Assembly: GCA_001717545.1 (NCBI GenBank)
Contig: CP017039.1
Coordinates: 1,612,001 to 1,676,000, forward strand
Reading direction: 5' to 3'
DNA: 64,000 nt
Source of the DNA: Anaerolineaceae bacterium oral taxon 439
GTDB lineage: Bacteria > Chloroflexota > Anaerolineae > Anaerolineales > Anaerolineaceae
Shown: one piece after another, positions 1-8,379 of the stretch
How the letters are laid out: every line of letters starts with the position of its first letter
How positions within the stretch are numbered: position 1 is the first letter of the stretch
Position numbers and translations under genes: made by a program
The notes under the pieces: generated by a model
Told to the model about the DNA's origin: nothing
What the model saw: the letters and a program-made list of their open reading frames with translations, nothing else
The model's database searches: none

Positions 1-596
1 TCGGTCAGATTCTTGACGATTCGCCGATCGAGGATCAGTGGCGGCGTTCGGCGCAGAGCTGCGAATGGCATACTGAAATGTACAGTTTGAAAAAAGCGTT
101 TTACGAATTGCCGCGGCTGTCGAGCCGGGCGATTCGCGCGGCTTACGAAATTATCAATACCTGCGTCAGCGAAGTTCGTTTATCGCAGCTGCTATCGATC
201 GAGCAGATGAGCGATTATGAGCGGCTGACGCTTTACCTGAAATCGAATTACGCAAAGGCGCTGAATGCGGAGACGATCGCCGGCGAGTTGTCGATGTCGA
301 AGAGCCGGCTGTACCGCGTCGTACAGGAAGCCGGCGGTGGGAAATCGCTGAATACATTAATTACGGAAGAGCGCGTTTATGCGGCGAAGCGGCTCCTGAA
401 AACCTCGTCCGCTCCGGTCCGGGAAATCGGCGCGCAGGTCGGTATTTTGGATTACAACTATTTTACGAAGCTGTTCCGGAGGTATACCGGCCGGACGCCA
501 CGGGATTATCGAGCGGAAAAAGTCCGCGTTTCCGCCGCGATCGGGCCGCTCGCGTCCGCGCGGCCTCTCGAAGAATCTGGAAGCAATTCCGGCTGA
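1..596 (+). CDS. AraC-type transcriptional regulator, 3' part (5' end outside window)
   Basis: The frame is open from the first bases of the window, so the ATG at 78 is probably internal and the true start lies upstream. The visible C-terminal part carries a typical AraC/XylS double helix-turn-helix: a first HTH around AETIAGELSMSKSRLYRVVQ and a second around VREIGAQVGILDYNYFTKLF, followed by the family signature FRRYTGRTPRDYR. AraC proteins activate promoters in response to a ligand bound by an N-terminal domain, which is not visible here, so the ligand is unknown. The gene reads toward nfnA, but a separate promoter lies between them. Family assignment is confident, target genes are not. Confidence 0.88.
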   Translation, partial: GQILDDSPIEDQWRRSAQSCEWHTEMYSLKKAFYELPRLSSRAIRAAYEIINTCVSEVRLSQLLSIEQMSDYERLTLYLKSNYAKALNAETIAGELSMSKSRLYRVVQEAGGGKSLNTLITEERVYAAKRLLKTSSAPVREIGAQVGILDYNYFTKLFRRYTGRTPRDYRAEKVRVSAAIGPLASARPLEESGSNSG

Positions 597-601
597 ATGC
601 G

Positions 602-629
602 TTGAAAAAAGGCGGATTTGCGGTATGAT
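602..629 (+). promoter_or_regulatory. Promoter of the nfnAB operon with a Rex-like half-site
   Basis: TTGAAA (602-607), a 16-nt spacer and TATGAT (624-629) form a good sigma-70-type promoter, leaving a leader of about 105 nt before the ATG at 742. Directly overlapping the last base of the -10 box is TTGTGAA (629-635), then AAGAA and GGTACAA; the first half equals the Rex half-site TTGTGAA while the second half matches only ACAA. Redox control by Rex is therefore only a possibility. Confidence 0.6.
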
Positions 630-741
630 TGTGAAAAGAAGGTACAAGGGATTGTGCAGTTGTTTTTGACTGCCTGAAAAAGAACGTCAGGGAAAAATTG
701 GGGAAACGGGCGAAAGCCTCGAAAAACGAAAGGGATTGCGC

Positions 742-1584
742 ATGTATAAAATTTTACGAAAGAAATCATTGAACCCGACTGTCACGCTGATGGAAGTGGA
801 GGCGCCGTTTGTCGCTCGAAAGGCGAAAGCCGGCCAGTTTATTATTTTTCGGGTCGACGCGTTCGGCGAACGCGTGCCATTGACGATCGCCGACGCTAAT
901 CCGGAAACGGGAAGCGTCACGATTATTTTCCAAATCGTCGGGGCGGCGACGCAGAAGCTGAACATGCTGAACGAGGGCGAGTTTATTCAGGATTTCGTCG
1001 GTCCGTTGGGCACGCCTTCGAAGGTTGAAGGTTTCAAGAAGGTTGCGGTCGTCGGCGGAGGCGTCGGCTCCGCGATCGCTTATCCGGTCGCGAAAGCGTT
1101 TCATAATGCCGGCGCAATCGTGCATACGATCGCGGGTTTTCGGAGTCAGGACCTGGTTATCTTAGAGGACGAATTCCGCGCGGTCAGCGAAAAAATGGTC
1201 CTGATGACCGATGATGGAAGTTACGGCGAGAAAGGGCTGGTGACCGACGCGCTGCGTTCGCTGATCGACGGCGGGGAAAATTACGAAGAGGTTGTCGCGA
1301 TCGGACCGTTGATCATGATGAAATTTGTTGCGAAGCTCACGAAAGAATACGGTATCCATACGGTCGTATCGATGAACCCGATTATGGTCGACGGAACCGG
1401 GATGTGCGGATGCTGCCGGCTGACGGTTGGCGGGAAGACGCTGTTTGCCTGCGTCGACGGTCCTGAATTCGACGCGCATCAGGTCGATTTCGACGAAGCG
1501 ATTTCGCGCTCCGGGATTTATAAAGGTTTTGAACGTCACGCGTACGAAGAATCCTGCAATCTCTTCAAACAGGAGGTTAAATAA
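742..1584 (+). CDS. nfnA: NfnA / sulfide dehydrogenase-type FAD and [2Fe-2S] subunit
   Basis: Small subunit of an NAD(P)-linked flavin enzyme of the ferredoxin-NADP reductase/dihydroorotate dehydrogenase electron-transfer family. It has an N-terminal FAD-binding beta-barrel, a nucleotide-binding region starting near VAVVGGGVGSAIAYPVAK, and a C-terminal [2Fe-2S] cysteine cluster MCGCCRLTVGG plus a later Cys in FACVDGPEF. The ATG at 742 is preceded by AAAGGG with good spacing; an upstream TTG at 736 is less likely. The NfnB-like gene starts 2 nt after the stop, so the pair is an operon. The family includes electron-bifurcating Nfn (NADH-dependent ferredoxin:NADP oxidoreductase) and SudB; sequence alone does not separate them. 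Confidence 0.88.
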   Translation: MYKILRKKSLNPTVTLMEVEAPFVARKAKAGQFIIFRVDAFGERVPLTIADANPETGSVTIIFQIVGAATQKLNMLNEGEFIQDFVGPLGTPSKVEGFKKVAVVGGGVGSAIAYPVAKAFHNAGAIVHTIAGFRSQDLVILEDEFRAVSEKMVLMTDDGSYGEKGLVTDALRSLIDGGENYEEVVAIGPLIMMKFVAKLTKEYGIHTVVSMNPIMVDGTGMCGCCRLTVGGKTLFACVDGPEFDAHQVDFDEAISRSGIYKGFERHAYEESCNLFKQEVK

Positions 1585-1586
1585 TC

Positions 1587-2987
1587 ATGGCTAACATGCG
1601 ACCAACCAAGAATGAAATGCCGGAGCAGCCGGCTCTCGTCCGCAACCATAATTTTAAAGAAGTGACGCTCGGTTATACGCCGGAGCTGGCGATCGACGAA
1701 GCGAAGCGCTGCCTGCAATGTAAACATCGTCCCTGCGTCGCCGGATGCCCCGTGAATATTAAGATCCCTGATTTTCTCAAGCTGATTACAGAAGGCGATT
1801 TCGAGGCCGCCTATCAGAAAATTTACGAGACGAACGGCCTGCCGGCGATTTCGGGGCGCGTCTGTCCGCAGGAATCGCAGTGCGAACAGCGCTGCGTCCG
1901 CGGGATCCGCGGCGAGCCGGTCGCGATCGGCCGGCTTGAACGGTTTGTCGCCGATTATCATAATAGCCTCCCGGAAGCGCCGGCGGAAAAACCGGTCCCG
2001 AATGGGCATAAGGTCGCGATCGTCGGTTCCGGCCCTGCCGGTCTGACCTGCGCGAGCGATCTGGCGAAAATGGGGTACGAGGTTACGATCTTTGAAGCGC
2101 TGCATTTAGCCGGCGGCGTTCTCGTTTACGGTATTCCTGAATTCCGTCTTCCGAAATCGATCGTTCAGCGCGAAATCGACCGGCTCGAAGCGATTGGCGT
2201 CAAGATCCATGTCAACGTTGTCGTCGGACGTTCGGTTTCGATCGACGACCTGATTTCCGACGGATACGAAGCCGTTTTCGTCGGCTCCGGCGCCGGGCTC
2301 CCGAAATTTATGAATATTCCGGGCGAGAACCTGAACGGGGTCTTCTCGGCGAACGAGTTCCTGACCCGCGTGAACCTGATGAAATCCTATCAGAACGATT
2401 CGGCGACCCCGATTGTGCATTCTAAGCGTGTCGCCGTCGTCGGCGGCGGGAACGTCGCGATGGACGCGGCGCGCTGCGCGAAGCGATTGGGCGCGGAGGA
2501 AGTGTATATCGTGTACCGCCGTTCGGAAGAGGAGCTTCCGGCGCGGATCGAAGAAGTTCATCACGCGAAAGAAGAGGAAATTATCTTCCGGACGCTCGTC
2601 AACCCGGTCGAGATTTTAGCCGATGAAAAACGGTTCGTCGCCGGGATGAAGGTTCAGCGGATGGCGTTGGGAGAGCCCGACGCGTCGGGACGCCGCCGTC
2701 CGGAGCCGATCCCGGGGTCTGAATATTTCCTGCCGGTCGATACGGTGATCATGTCGATCGGGACGACGCCGAACCCGTTGATCAAGATGACGACCGACGG
2801 GCTCGATACGCAGAAATGGGGCGGGATCATTATTAACGAAGAAAACGGTCAGACGTCCCGCCAGGAGGTTTTCGCCGGCGGCGACGCGGTTACCGGCGCG
2901 GCGACGGTCATTCTGGCGATGGGCGCGGGAAAGACAGCCGCCGAAGGAATCCATAAATTCATTACCGAAAAAGCGGCGAAAGCGTAA
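1587..2987 (+). CDS. nfnB: NfnB / GltD-type NADPH-binding flavoprotein subunit
   Basis: Large subunit partner of the preceding gene, 466 aa, the usual length for NfnB/SudA and homotetrameric GltA proteins. Two N-terminal [4Fe-4S] motifs are visible (AKRCLQCKHRPCVAGCPVNIKIP and the cysteines in GRVCPQESQCEQRCVRG), then an FAD Rossmann motif VAIVGSGPAGLTCA, an NAD(P) Rossmann motif VAVVGGGNVAMDAARCAKRLG and a C-terminal FAD-contact region IFAGGDAVTGAATV-like. Known role of the complex: electron transfer between NADH, NADPH and ferredoxin in anaerobes, or sulfide/polysulfide reduction. No separate ferredoxin gene lies nearby. A hairpin terminator follows. Confidence 0.88.
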   Translation: MANMRPTKNEMPEQPALVRNHNFKEVTLGYTPELAIDEAKRCLQCKHRPCVAGCPVNIKIPDFLKLITEGDFEAAYQKIYETNGLPAISGRVCPQESQCEQRCVRGIRGEPVAIGRLERFVADYHNSLPEAPAEKPVPNGHKVAIVGSGPAGLTCASDLAKMGYEVTIFEALHLAGGVLVYGIPEFRLPKSIVQREIDRLEAIGVKIHVNVVVGRSVSIDDLISDGYEAVFVGSGAGLPKFMNIPGENLNGVFSANEFLTRVNLMKSYQNDSATPIVHSKRVAVVGGGNVAMDAARCAKRLGAEEVYIVYRRSEEELPARIEEVHHAKEEEIIFRTLVNPVEILADEKRFVAGMKVQRMALGEPDASGRRRPEPIPGSEYFLPVDTVIMSIGTTPNPLIKMTTDGLDTQKWGGIIINEENGQTSRQEVFAGGDAVTGAATVILAMGAGKTAAEGIHKFITEKAAKA

Positions 2988-3021
2988 TTTGGTTCAACTC
3001 GGAGGCATCATTCGAAAATGG

Positions 3022-3053
3022 AGAGAGGCTGACGACCTGTCAGTCTCTTTTCT
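3022..3053 (+). terminator. Rho-independent terminator after nfnB
   Basis: AGAGGCTGAC (3024-3033) pairs with GTCAGTCTCT (3039-3048), allowing one G-T pair, across a 5-nt loop, and is followed by a T-rich stretch. It lies about 35 nt after the nfnB stop. Confidence 0.75.
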
Positions 3054-3233
3054 ATCCGCGGCTGCGCCAGGCGGGCGTTGACCGGAGGTCGGTTCATGGG
3101 GATATCTGTTCCTGGCCATCCTTCCCTTCATCTCCGCGCGGAACGAAGCGGATTTTCTGAAGGAATGCTATGATATAATTCTACGGAAATGTACATGGAT
3201 ACGTTTCAGGCGTTTGGATTGGAGTAGAAAATA

Positions 3234-4844
3234 ATGAATAATCAGTTTCAAATCAGAGTTCATTCAGGCGGTTTGCGCGGGCAGGCGTTCGTCGTCGACA
3301 AACCGGAATTCAAGATTGGGCGCGATCCGTCCTGTGATATTGCGCTGACCGAAACCGCGGTTTCCCGCGTTCACGCGATTATCTTTAATCAGGGCGTCAA
3401 CACGCTCGTTCTGGCAGATAATAATTCGACGAACGGAACGACGATTAATAATTTGCAGGTGACGTCTCCGGTTCAAATATCCGAAAACGACGTCATTATG
3501 CTGGGCGGAGAAGTCGCGCTGGCGGTCGAGCGGGTTCCCGCTGGTGTTAACGCCGGCGTCGACGGGGGGCAGCAGGCTCAGCCGCAGCCGATGAACGATA
3601 ACGCCGGCGCTGCGCCGGTTCCGCCGTTCGCCGCGCCGTACGACCCGAACCAGCCGCAGCACGGCCAGCCGGCGCCCGATCCTCTCGCGGCGCAGGGCGC
3701 AAATTATCCTTTCGTACAACCTCCGCTGGGCGCGTATCCGAATCCTTCGGCCCCAAATTATCATCCGGGGATGAATCCCGCGAATCCTTACGGGCAGGCC
3801 CCATACGGTCAGCCGCCCGCATCCGCTTATCCATATGCGCAGCCGGCCGCGAATCCATATGGGCCCCCCTCGGCGCCCGCCGGTTATCCGCAGCCGCAGC
3901 CTGAACCGGCGCCGCAGGGCATGAATCCGGACACGGTTCAGCCGAGTCTTCAGGAGCCGCAGGGCATGCCTGGGATGAGCGCGTTTCCAGCTCAGGAAGC
4001 TTTCACGAGCGGGACCAGCGCGCCGAACGGGGGAGCTGACCCGATGAATCCGATGGGCGCTCCTGCAATGGCCCCGTTCAGTCAGAGCGCCTATCCGCAG
4101 CCTCAGCCGGTTTCACAATACAGCGGTTATCAAGCCAACCCGTCGCAAAGCCTGGATCCAATGAACCCCTATGGACAGCCACAGCAGCCTGGACTTGATC
4201 CGAATAACCCGTATGGACAGCCACAGCAGAACCCCTACGCACAGGCGCAGCCGGGAATAGCGAACCCATACGCACAGGCGCAGCCGGGAATAGCGAACCC
4301 ATACGCACAGCCGCAGGCTCCGCAGGGTTTTGATCCGAATAACCCATATTCGCAGCAGAACCCCTACGCACAGGCGCAGCCGGGAATAGCGAACCCATAC
4401 GCGCAGCCGCAGGCTCCGCAGGGTTTTGATCCGAATAACCCATATTCGCAGCAGAACCCCTACGCACAGGCGCAGCCGGGAATGGCGAATCCATACGCGC
4501 AGCCGCAGGCTCCGCAGGGTTTTGACCCGAATAATCCGTATGCTCAGCCGCAGGCGGCTTACGGATATGGGCAGCAGCCCAATCCCTATGGCCAGAATCC
4601 ATACGGTCAGCAGCCGGGTTATGGTTACGCCGACCCGAATTACAATCCCGTCGATGACGAACAGGGCGCGGACGGGTTGAAGTCGAAAAAGACGCTGTTT
4701 ATTATTTTGGGGATCGTGTTAGCGGTGATCCTGATTATCGTTGCATTGATCGTTTATGTCGATGCGAATTATCTGTGGTGCGACTGGTTCTCGTTCCTGT
4801 GGAGCGCGGAGGCCTGCCAGAATTATCCGCCGGCCGTTCATTAG
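3234..4844 (+). CDS. FHA-domain protein with long Pro/Gln/Asn repeat region and C-terminal membrane segment
   Basis: 536 aa. Residues about 20-95 form a forkhead-associated domain with its hallmark residues (KIGRDPSCDIAL, SRVHAI, NNSTNGTTINN), which binds phosphothreonine peptides. Residues about 105-470 are low complexity, rich in NPY, AQPQ and GFDPNNPY. A single hydrophobic helix (about 486-509) follows a KSKK patch, and about 27 residues with two cysteines trail it. FHA proteins usually read out Ser/Thr kinase signalling; no kinase is in the window. A TATAAT box at 3174-3179 gives a leader of about 50 nt. The next gene begins a few bases downstream, suggesting co-transcription. Confidence 0.85.
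   Translation: MNNQFQIRVHSGGLRGQAFVVDKPEFKIGRDPSCDIALTETAVSRVHAIIFNQGVNTLVLADNNSTNGTTINNLQVTSPVQISENDVIMLGGEVALAVERVPAGVNAGVDGGQQAQPQPMNDNAGAAPVPPFAAPYDPNQPQHGQPAPDPLAAQGANYPFVQPPLGAYPNPSAPNYHPGMNPANPYGQAPYGQPPASAYPYAQPAANPYGPPSAPAGYPQPQPEPAPQGMNPDTVQPSLQEPQGMPGMSAFPAQEAFTSGTSAPNGGADPMNPMGAPAMAPFSQSAYPQPQPVSQYSGYQANPSQSLDPMNPYGQPQQPGLDPNNPYGQPQQNPYAQAQPGIANPYAQAQPGIANPYAQPQAPQGFDPNNPYSQQNPYAQAQPGIANPYAQPQAPQGFDPNNPYSQQNPYAQAQPGMANPYAQPQAPQGFDPNNPYAQPQAAYGYGQQPNPYGQNPYGQQPGYGYADPNYNPVDDEQGADGLKSKKTLFIILGIVLAVILIIVALIVYVDANYLWCDWFSFLWSAEACQNYPPAVH
4227..4547 (+). repeat. In-frame tandem repeat, 96-bp unit x3, inside the FHA gene
   Basis: Three units start at 4227, 4356 and 4452. Units 2 and 3 are 96 bp (32 codons, reading roughly QNPYAQAQPGIANPYAQ then PQAPQGFDPNNPYSQ). 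Unit 1 is 129 bp because a 33-bp segment encoding NPYAQAQPGIA is doubled. The copies are nearly identical at DNA level, implying recent slippage or recombination, and every length difference is a multiple of three. Confidence 0.9.
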
Positions 4845-4850
4845 GAGAAA

Positions 4851-5207
4851 ATGAAAATGATGATGCCCTCGAATTCAGAGCCGGAAGCAATCGCTCAGAC
4901 TGAGAACTTTGTGATCTGGATGGTTCAGGACGCTGACGGCGAACCGCTTTATCACCTGGATATTAACAATCTCGTCGTCCGGTTCTTTACGGAAGAATGG
5001 GACGAGTTTAAGACGTTCGCCGCGAAGTTCGCGAAAAATCCGAAGGCGGACGCCGATGGCGTTATTGCCGAGACGGAGGTTTACTACGCCGGTGTGGAAA
5101 CGTCCGAGGACGGCGATACGCTGTACACGATCGACGTGACCGGCGCGACGATTTATCTTTATGAAGAGGACTTCAGGGAGCTTTGCGAGCTGCTTCGCGA
5201 GCTGTAA
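4851..5207 (+). CDS. Small acidic protein of unknown function
   Basis: 118 aa, rich in Asp and Glu, with no signal peptide or membrane segment. The sequence alternates short beta-like stretches (NFVIWMVQDADGEPLYHLDI, TLYTIDVTGATIYLYEED), suggesting a small soluble beta-rich domain. The AGGAG that serves as ribosome binding site overlaps the stop of the FHA gene, so the two are co-transcribed and perhaps translationally coupled. Several in-frame ATGs follow each other (4851, 4857, 4860, 4863); 4857 has the best spacing to AGGAG. No family was recognised. Confidence 0.7.
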   Translation: MKMMMPSNSEPEAIAQTENFVIWMVQDADGEPLYHLDINNLVVRFFTEEWDEFKTFAAKFAKNPKADADGVIAETEVYYAGVETSEDGDTLYTIDVTGATIYLYEEDFRELCELLREL

Positions 5208-5226
5208 GTCTGAGTGATCCTTGGAA

Positions 5227-5276
5227 AAGGATTCGGGTTCGCCGATCGGGCGGGAGGCCGGATCCTTCTTTTATTT
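5227..5276 (+). terminator. Terminator after the FHA operon
   Basis: AAGGATTCGG (5227-5236) can pair with CCGGATCCTT (5258-5267) with one mismatch and is followed by CTTTTATTT. It lies between convergent genes. Confidence 0.6.
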
Positions 5277-5311
5277 CAGCCGGAGAGGGAACAGGAAGCG
5301 CGCCCGATCGA

Positions 5312-6154
5312 TCAAAAAAGAATTTTCGCCAGTTCCGCCCGGTAGGTTTCGCGGGTCGGATTGTCCGGCGGGAGCGTTTCCAGCAGCGCGACGACGAGCT
5401 TACGGGCCGCTCCGTTTCCGTACGCGCGATCCATTTTTAACAGTTCGAAGAGCGATTCGATTGCCAGCTCTTTTTTGCCCTGCGACAGGAAGCGGATCGA
5501 GGAGCAGAACTGCAGCCCTGCTTCGGTTCCTTCGTCGAACGTCAGCCGCCCTTCGTCAAACGCGGACATGATTTCCGCGAGCGGGAGAAGCCGTTCCGCC
5601 GCGGCGTAAAACGGGCTTGGCGGAAAGTCGTTTAGGAGACTGGCGGCGTTTCCCCAGCGGCGATCGTTCAGGTAGGCGACCGCCAGTCCGAATAAAGCGC
5701 GCGGATTTTCCGGGCGCTCGTCCAGGAATTCTTCATAAAGATTTTTGGCTTCAACGATGTCGCCGGAATTCAGGCTCGCTTCAGCTTTTTCGAGCGTCAG
5801 CGTCATCGGGTCGATCGCGTTGATCTGTTTCAGGGCGGTCAGGTAGACTGCGGTCGAATGCAGCCCGAGAATCTGGTTTTCGATTTGGCCCTGAAAAACG
5901 AACTTGACGCAGGGAACGCTGAACACGGCGAACTGCGACGTGACGACCGGGCTGGTTTCGATATTGACGAGCGCGAGTCGGACCGAACCGGCGATCCGAT
6001 CCATCAGGTCTTCGAGCGTCTTCTTTACTTTCAAGCTCTCTTTCGACCATGGAGCCCAGAACGCCATCATGACGATCGAGGAAACGGAAAAGTCGATGAC
6101 CTCCTCCTGTAAATTGAATTCGTCGATTTCGATAATATCGGGGCGCGCGGTCAT
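5312..6154 (-). CDS. Thioredoxin-fold plus TPR protein (CnoX/YbbN-like), redox cysteines replaced
   Basis: 280 aa. Residues about 10-105 look like a thioredoxin fold, but the expected WCxxC site reads FWAPWSKES, so both cysteines are serines (S37 and S40). Residues about 115-275 contain TPR-like helices (for example NLYEEFLDERPENPRALFGLAVAYLNDRRWGNAASLL). This architecture matches CnoX/YbbN chaperedoxins, which hold unfolded proteins and hand them to chaperonins; in E. coli one of the two cysteines is also missing. The start overlaps the stop of the preceding 139-aa gene by 4 nt, so they are translationally coupled. A holdase without disulfide chemistry is inferred. Confidence 0.82.
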   Translation of the reverse strand: MTARPDIIEIDEFNLQEEVIDFSVSSIVMMAFWAPWSKESLKVKKTLEDLMDRIAGSVRLALVNIETSPVVTSQFAVFSVPCVKFVFQGQIENQILGLHSTAVYLTALKQINAIDPMTLTLEKAEASLNSGDIVEAKNLYEEFLDERPENPRALFGLAVAYLNDRRWGNAASLLNDFPPSPFYAAAERLLPLAEIMSAFDEGRLTFDEGTEAGLQFCSSIRFLSQGKKELAIESLFELLKMDRAYGNGAARKLVVALLETLPPDNPTRETYRAELAKILF

Positions 6155-6570
6155 TCGTCCTCGCAGCTTTCCGATGGCGTATTGATATGGATGAGCTCGC
6201 CGTGTACGTTGACCACGAATTTATATCCCAGCATGCCGAACATTTTTAACGCGTCTTTGGGAATCCCGACGCGCATCAGTTCGTCAAGCTGGTTTCCGAA
6301 ATCTTTCATCGCTGACTTGATCATCGCGACCGTCAGCAGGTCGTCCTTCCCGATCATCTCGGCGGTCTTTGTCGACAGCAGGTCTTCATTTCCCTCGACG
6401 CCTTTCGTAAAGATTTCCCATATCTGACGATCAACGTCAGCCGAGGGTACGTAACGCCGGAAACCGTTATCGTCGACGATATAGAAGGATTCCTGTCCGA
6501 CGGTTTCGGTTTCGAGCGGCTGGTCGTTTTCGTCAAAAATCAAGCCCGGAAAAAGAGGATGCTGCGCCAT
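6151..6570 (-). CDS. Conserved-looking hypothetical protein, 139 aa
   Basis: A soluble, acidic protein with no recognised domain. It has a beta-like start (FYIVDDNGFRRYVPSADVDRQIWEIF), a helical middle (LLTVAMIKSAMKDFGNQLDELM) and a final stretch GYKFVVNVHGELIHIN. Its ATG has an AAGGAAA ribosome site. It sits between an amidase gene 14 nt upstream and the thioredoxin-like gene, which it overlaps by 4 nt; this tight three-gene operon suggests shared work at the envelope or in protein folding. Function unknown. Confidence 0.75.
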   Translation of the reverse strand: MAQHPLFPGLIFDENDQPLETETVGQESFYIVDDNGFRRYVPSADVDRQIWEIFTKGVEGNEDLLSTKTAEMIGKDDLLTVAMIKSAMKDFGNQLDELMRVGIPKDALKMFGMLGYKFVVNVHGELIHINTPSESCEDE

Positions 6571-6584
6571 GATTTTCCTTTCAT

Positions 6585-7406
6585 TTATGGCGTAATTCCG
6601 GAAATGCCCGGAAGAACGTAGCGGACGGCCGCCGGCGATTCGAAAAAATGCGTCGACAGCTCGTTTTGAATATAAACCTGTCCGGCTTGCGGCCGGGTCG
6701 ATTCGTTTCGCACGTAGCAGATCAGGCCGTCGGCAAGCCCGCGCGCGATCAGTTCGGTTTTCTCGGTCAGGAAGCGATAGTCGAGGTTCATGTAGCCGGT
6801 CTCGATCATCGCCGCCGTCGTGTAATCGTTAACCATGCTGTAGTCGTAGAAAATATCCGGATCGGAAATGATGATATTTCCTGCCGACGGTTGAGACGTG
6901 ATATGCGAAAAGCGGTCGTCGAGGCAGCTGAGGAGCTTTTGCGCTTCCGCCGGGTAAGCGACGGTTCCGATCGATGCGATTTTGTAGCCTGACGCGTTCC
7001 CGTTGATATATTCGCAGCCGTCGTTATGAACCGCGATCAGCGCGATCCCGACGTAATCGTTCAGCGCCGGATCGAACTCGCGGAGCAGGTCGGCCTGATA
7101 ACCGCGTTCGGTCAGGATATCGCGGAGGTATGTCGCGATGCGAAGATTGACGTCGACTTCCCGGAGGGAATTCAGTTCCGGCCCGCAAACATGCCCGGAA
7201 TCGAAACCCCAGTGGCCCGCAACGATCCCGATCCGGTTCCGTTCGTTGGGGAGCAGGGTCGGATGTACCGGCTGCGCGCCGGACGGTTCCCAGAGGAAAA
7301 TGAAATTCTGATTCCGGTCGGCGGAGAAAAACAGCAGGAACAGCGCGGCGAAAGCTGCCGTGCTGAGGATCATGAATATCGCCCTGAAAACCGAAATCCT
7401 TTTCAT
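6585..7406 (-). CDS. N-acetylmuramoyl-L-alanine amidase family protein (Amidase_3)
   Basis: 273 aa with an N-terminal hydrophobic helix (about residues 7-28), so the enzyme is exported or membrane-anchored. The zinc-site pattern of Amidase_3 can be followed: His in VAGHWGFDSG, Glu in SLREVDVNLRIA, His in IAVHNDGCEY and the catalytic Glu in AAMIETGYMN. These enzymes cut the amide bond between MurNAc and the stem peptide during wall turnover or cell separation. It is the first gene of a three-gene minus-strand operon. An AGTATA at 7423-7428 could be its -10 box on the minus strand. The 250 bp upstream hold no credible gene. Confidence 0.85.
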   Translation of the reverse strand: MKRISVFRAIFMILSTAAFAALFLLFFSADRNQNFIFLWEPSGAQPVHPTLLPNERNRIGIVAGHWGFDSGHVCGPELNSLREVDVNLRIATYLRDILTERGYQADLLREFDPALNDYVGIALIAVHNDGCEYINGNASGYKIASIGTVAYPAEAQKLLSCLDDRFSHITSQPSAGNIIISDPDIFYDYSMVNDYTTAAMIETGYMNLDYRFLTEKTELIARGLADGLICYVRNESTRPQAGQVYIQNELSTHFFESPAAVRYVLPGISGITP

Positions 7407-7657
7407 AGTCTCTTCCGCTTAAAGTATAAGCGATCTGTATCAGAAAATAATAAGTATTTTGCCTGGCTTCCTGCCGGGCCGCGTTTACCGTCATTCCGAA
7501 TTGGTTTTCGCTGAAACGGGTCCGCCCGCGCAGACGGATCGGCGCCGGGCTCTCCGTTTCGGAGGATTCCTCGACGCCGATCTGGTTCCCTGCAGGCAGG
7601 CGCAGGATTTAATTGATGAAGCGGTCTTTCCGGCGGAAACGGTTCAATCAGAGCTGG

Positions 7658-8305
7658 TCATGGCTCGGATACGGTAATCAGGCTAAGGTCGCCGAGCGCG
7701 TTCCCGTAGAACGCCGCCGCGAACGGAACCGTGAAAATAAACCCGATCATCAGGAACGATCCGCCCAGCGAGGCTATAAAGATCGCGAGAACCGATAAAA
7801 CGAAAAACGTCGCCAGCGTTTGCAGGTTCTGCGCAATCGACTTCAGGATATGGTTGACGCGGAAGAAGTCGGCGATCGTTTTTCGCTGATCATACGTGAT
7901 AATCAATATTGGGAGAATCAACAGCACGGCGAGAATGCCGACGGCGAATGAAATGTTCCGGATAAACGCGAGCAGGTTGAAAATCAGGGTCGCGAACCAG
8001 CCGATCTTCGTCCAATAGAAAAAGTTCGCTAAAAGGCCGATTGCTCCGGAGAGAATCAGGAACGGAATAAAATAAACCAGAACGCCGATCGCGAGCTTCA
8101 AGCCGTTAAGGAGGATTTTGGCCGTCGGGGTAAAAGGGAGCATGGCGCGTTTCGGCGTGTGGTTCAAGCTGTAAATCTCAAACAGCCAGCCGAGGAGGTA
8201 AATTTGCCCAAGGATCGGGATCAGCGTAATTAACCCGGTCAGAAGGATCGATTTCCACCAGCCTTTTTCCTGCCAGATCTCAGTGAAATATGATTTGATA
8301 TTCAT
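7658..8305 (-). CDS. DUF4013 membrane protein
   Basis: 215 aa, largely hydrophobic, with about five membrane segments and the DUF4013 opening pattern: a helix ending in LLTGLITLIPILGQIYLLGW, followed by short basic/acidic loops and repeated LPILIITYD-type segments. The function of the family is unknown. The ATG at 8305 has an AAAGGAAAA ribosome site. A paralog lies at 10179-11075 on the same strand, and a divergent DUF6311 gene starts 75 bp away, so the two share a promoter region. Confidence 0.8.
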   Translation of the reverse strand: MNIKSYFTEIWQEKGWWKSILLTGLITLIPILGQIYLLGWLFEIYSLNHTPKRAMLPFTPTAKILLNGLKLAIGVLVYFIPFLILSGAIGLLANFFYWTKIGWFATLIFNLLAFIRNISFAVGILAVLLILPILIITYDQRKTIADFFRVNHILKSIAQNLQTLATFFVLSVLAIFIASLGGSFLMIGFIFTVPFAAAFYGNALGDLSLITVSEP

Positions 8306-8364
8306 GAATTTTTCCTTTCCGAACGCAGTGAGTTGAAAAACAGGCGAACGATGAACGAATTAAT

Positions 8365-8379
8365 TATAATAGAAACGGC
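8365..8379 (+). promoter_or_regulatory. -10 box next to the start codon (likely leaderless)
   Basis: TATAAT at 8365-8370 is followed after only 9 nt by the ATG at 8380, with no Shine-Dalgarno sequence between them. A start site 6-8 nt after the -10 box would leave a leader of 1-3 nt. No strong -35 box is seen. Confidence 0.5.

Noticed and set aside
4227-4547. Regular repeats considered as a CRISPR array
   Set aside because: The units are contiguous, in frame, and encode repeated peptides with no unique spacers; the same applies to the 16200-16560 lipoprotein repeats.
5183-5571. Overlapping plus-strand frames after the 118-aa gene
   Set aside because: They are Arg/Ser-rich, cross a terminator and lie opposite the thioredoxin-like gene.
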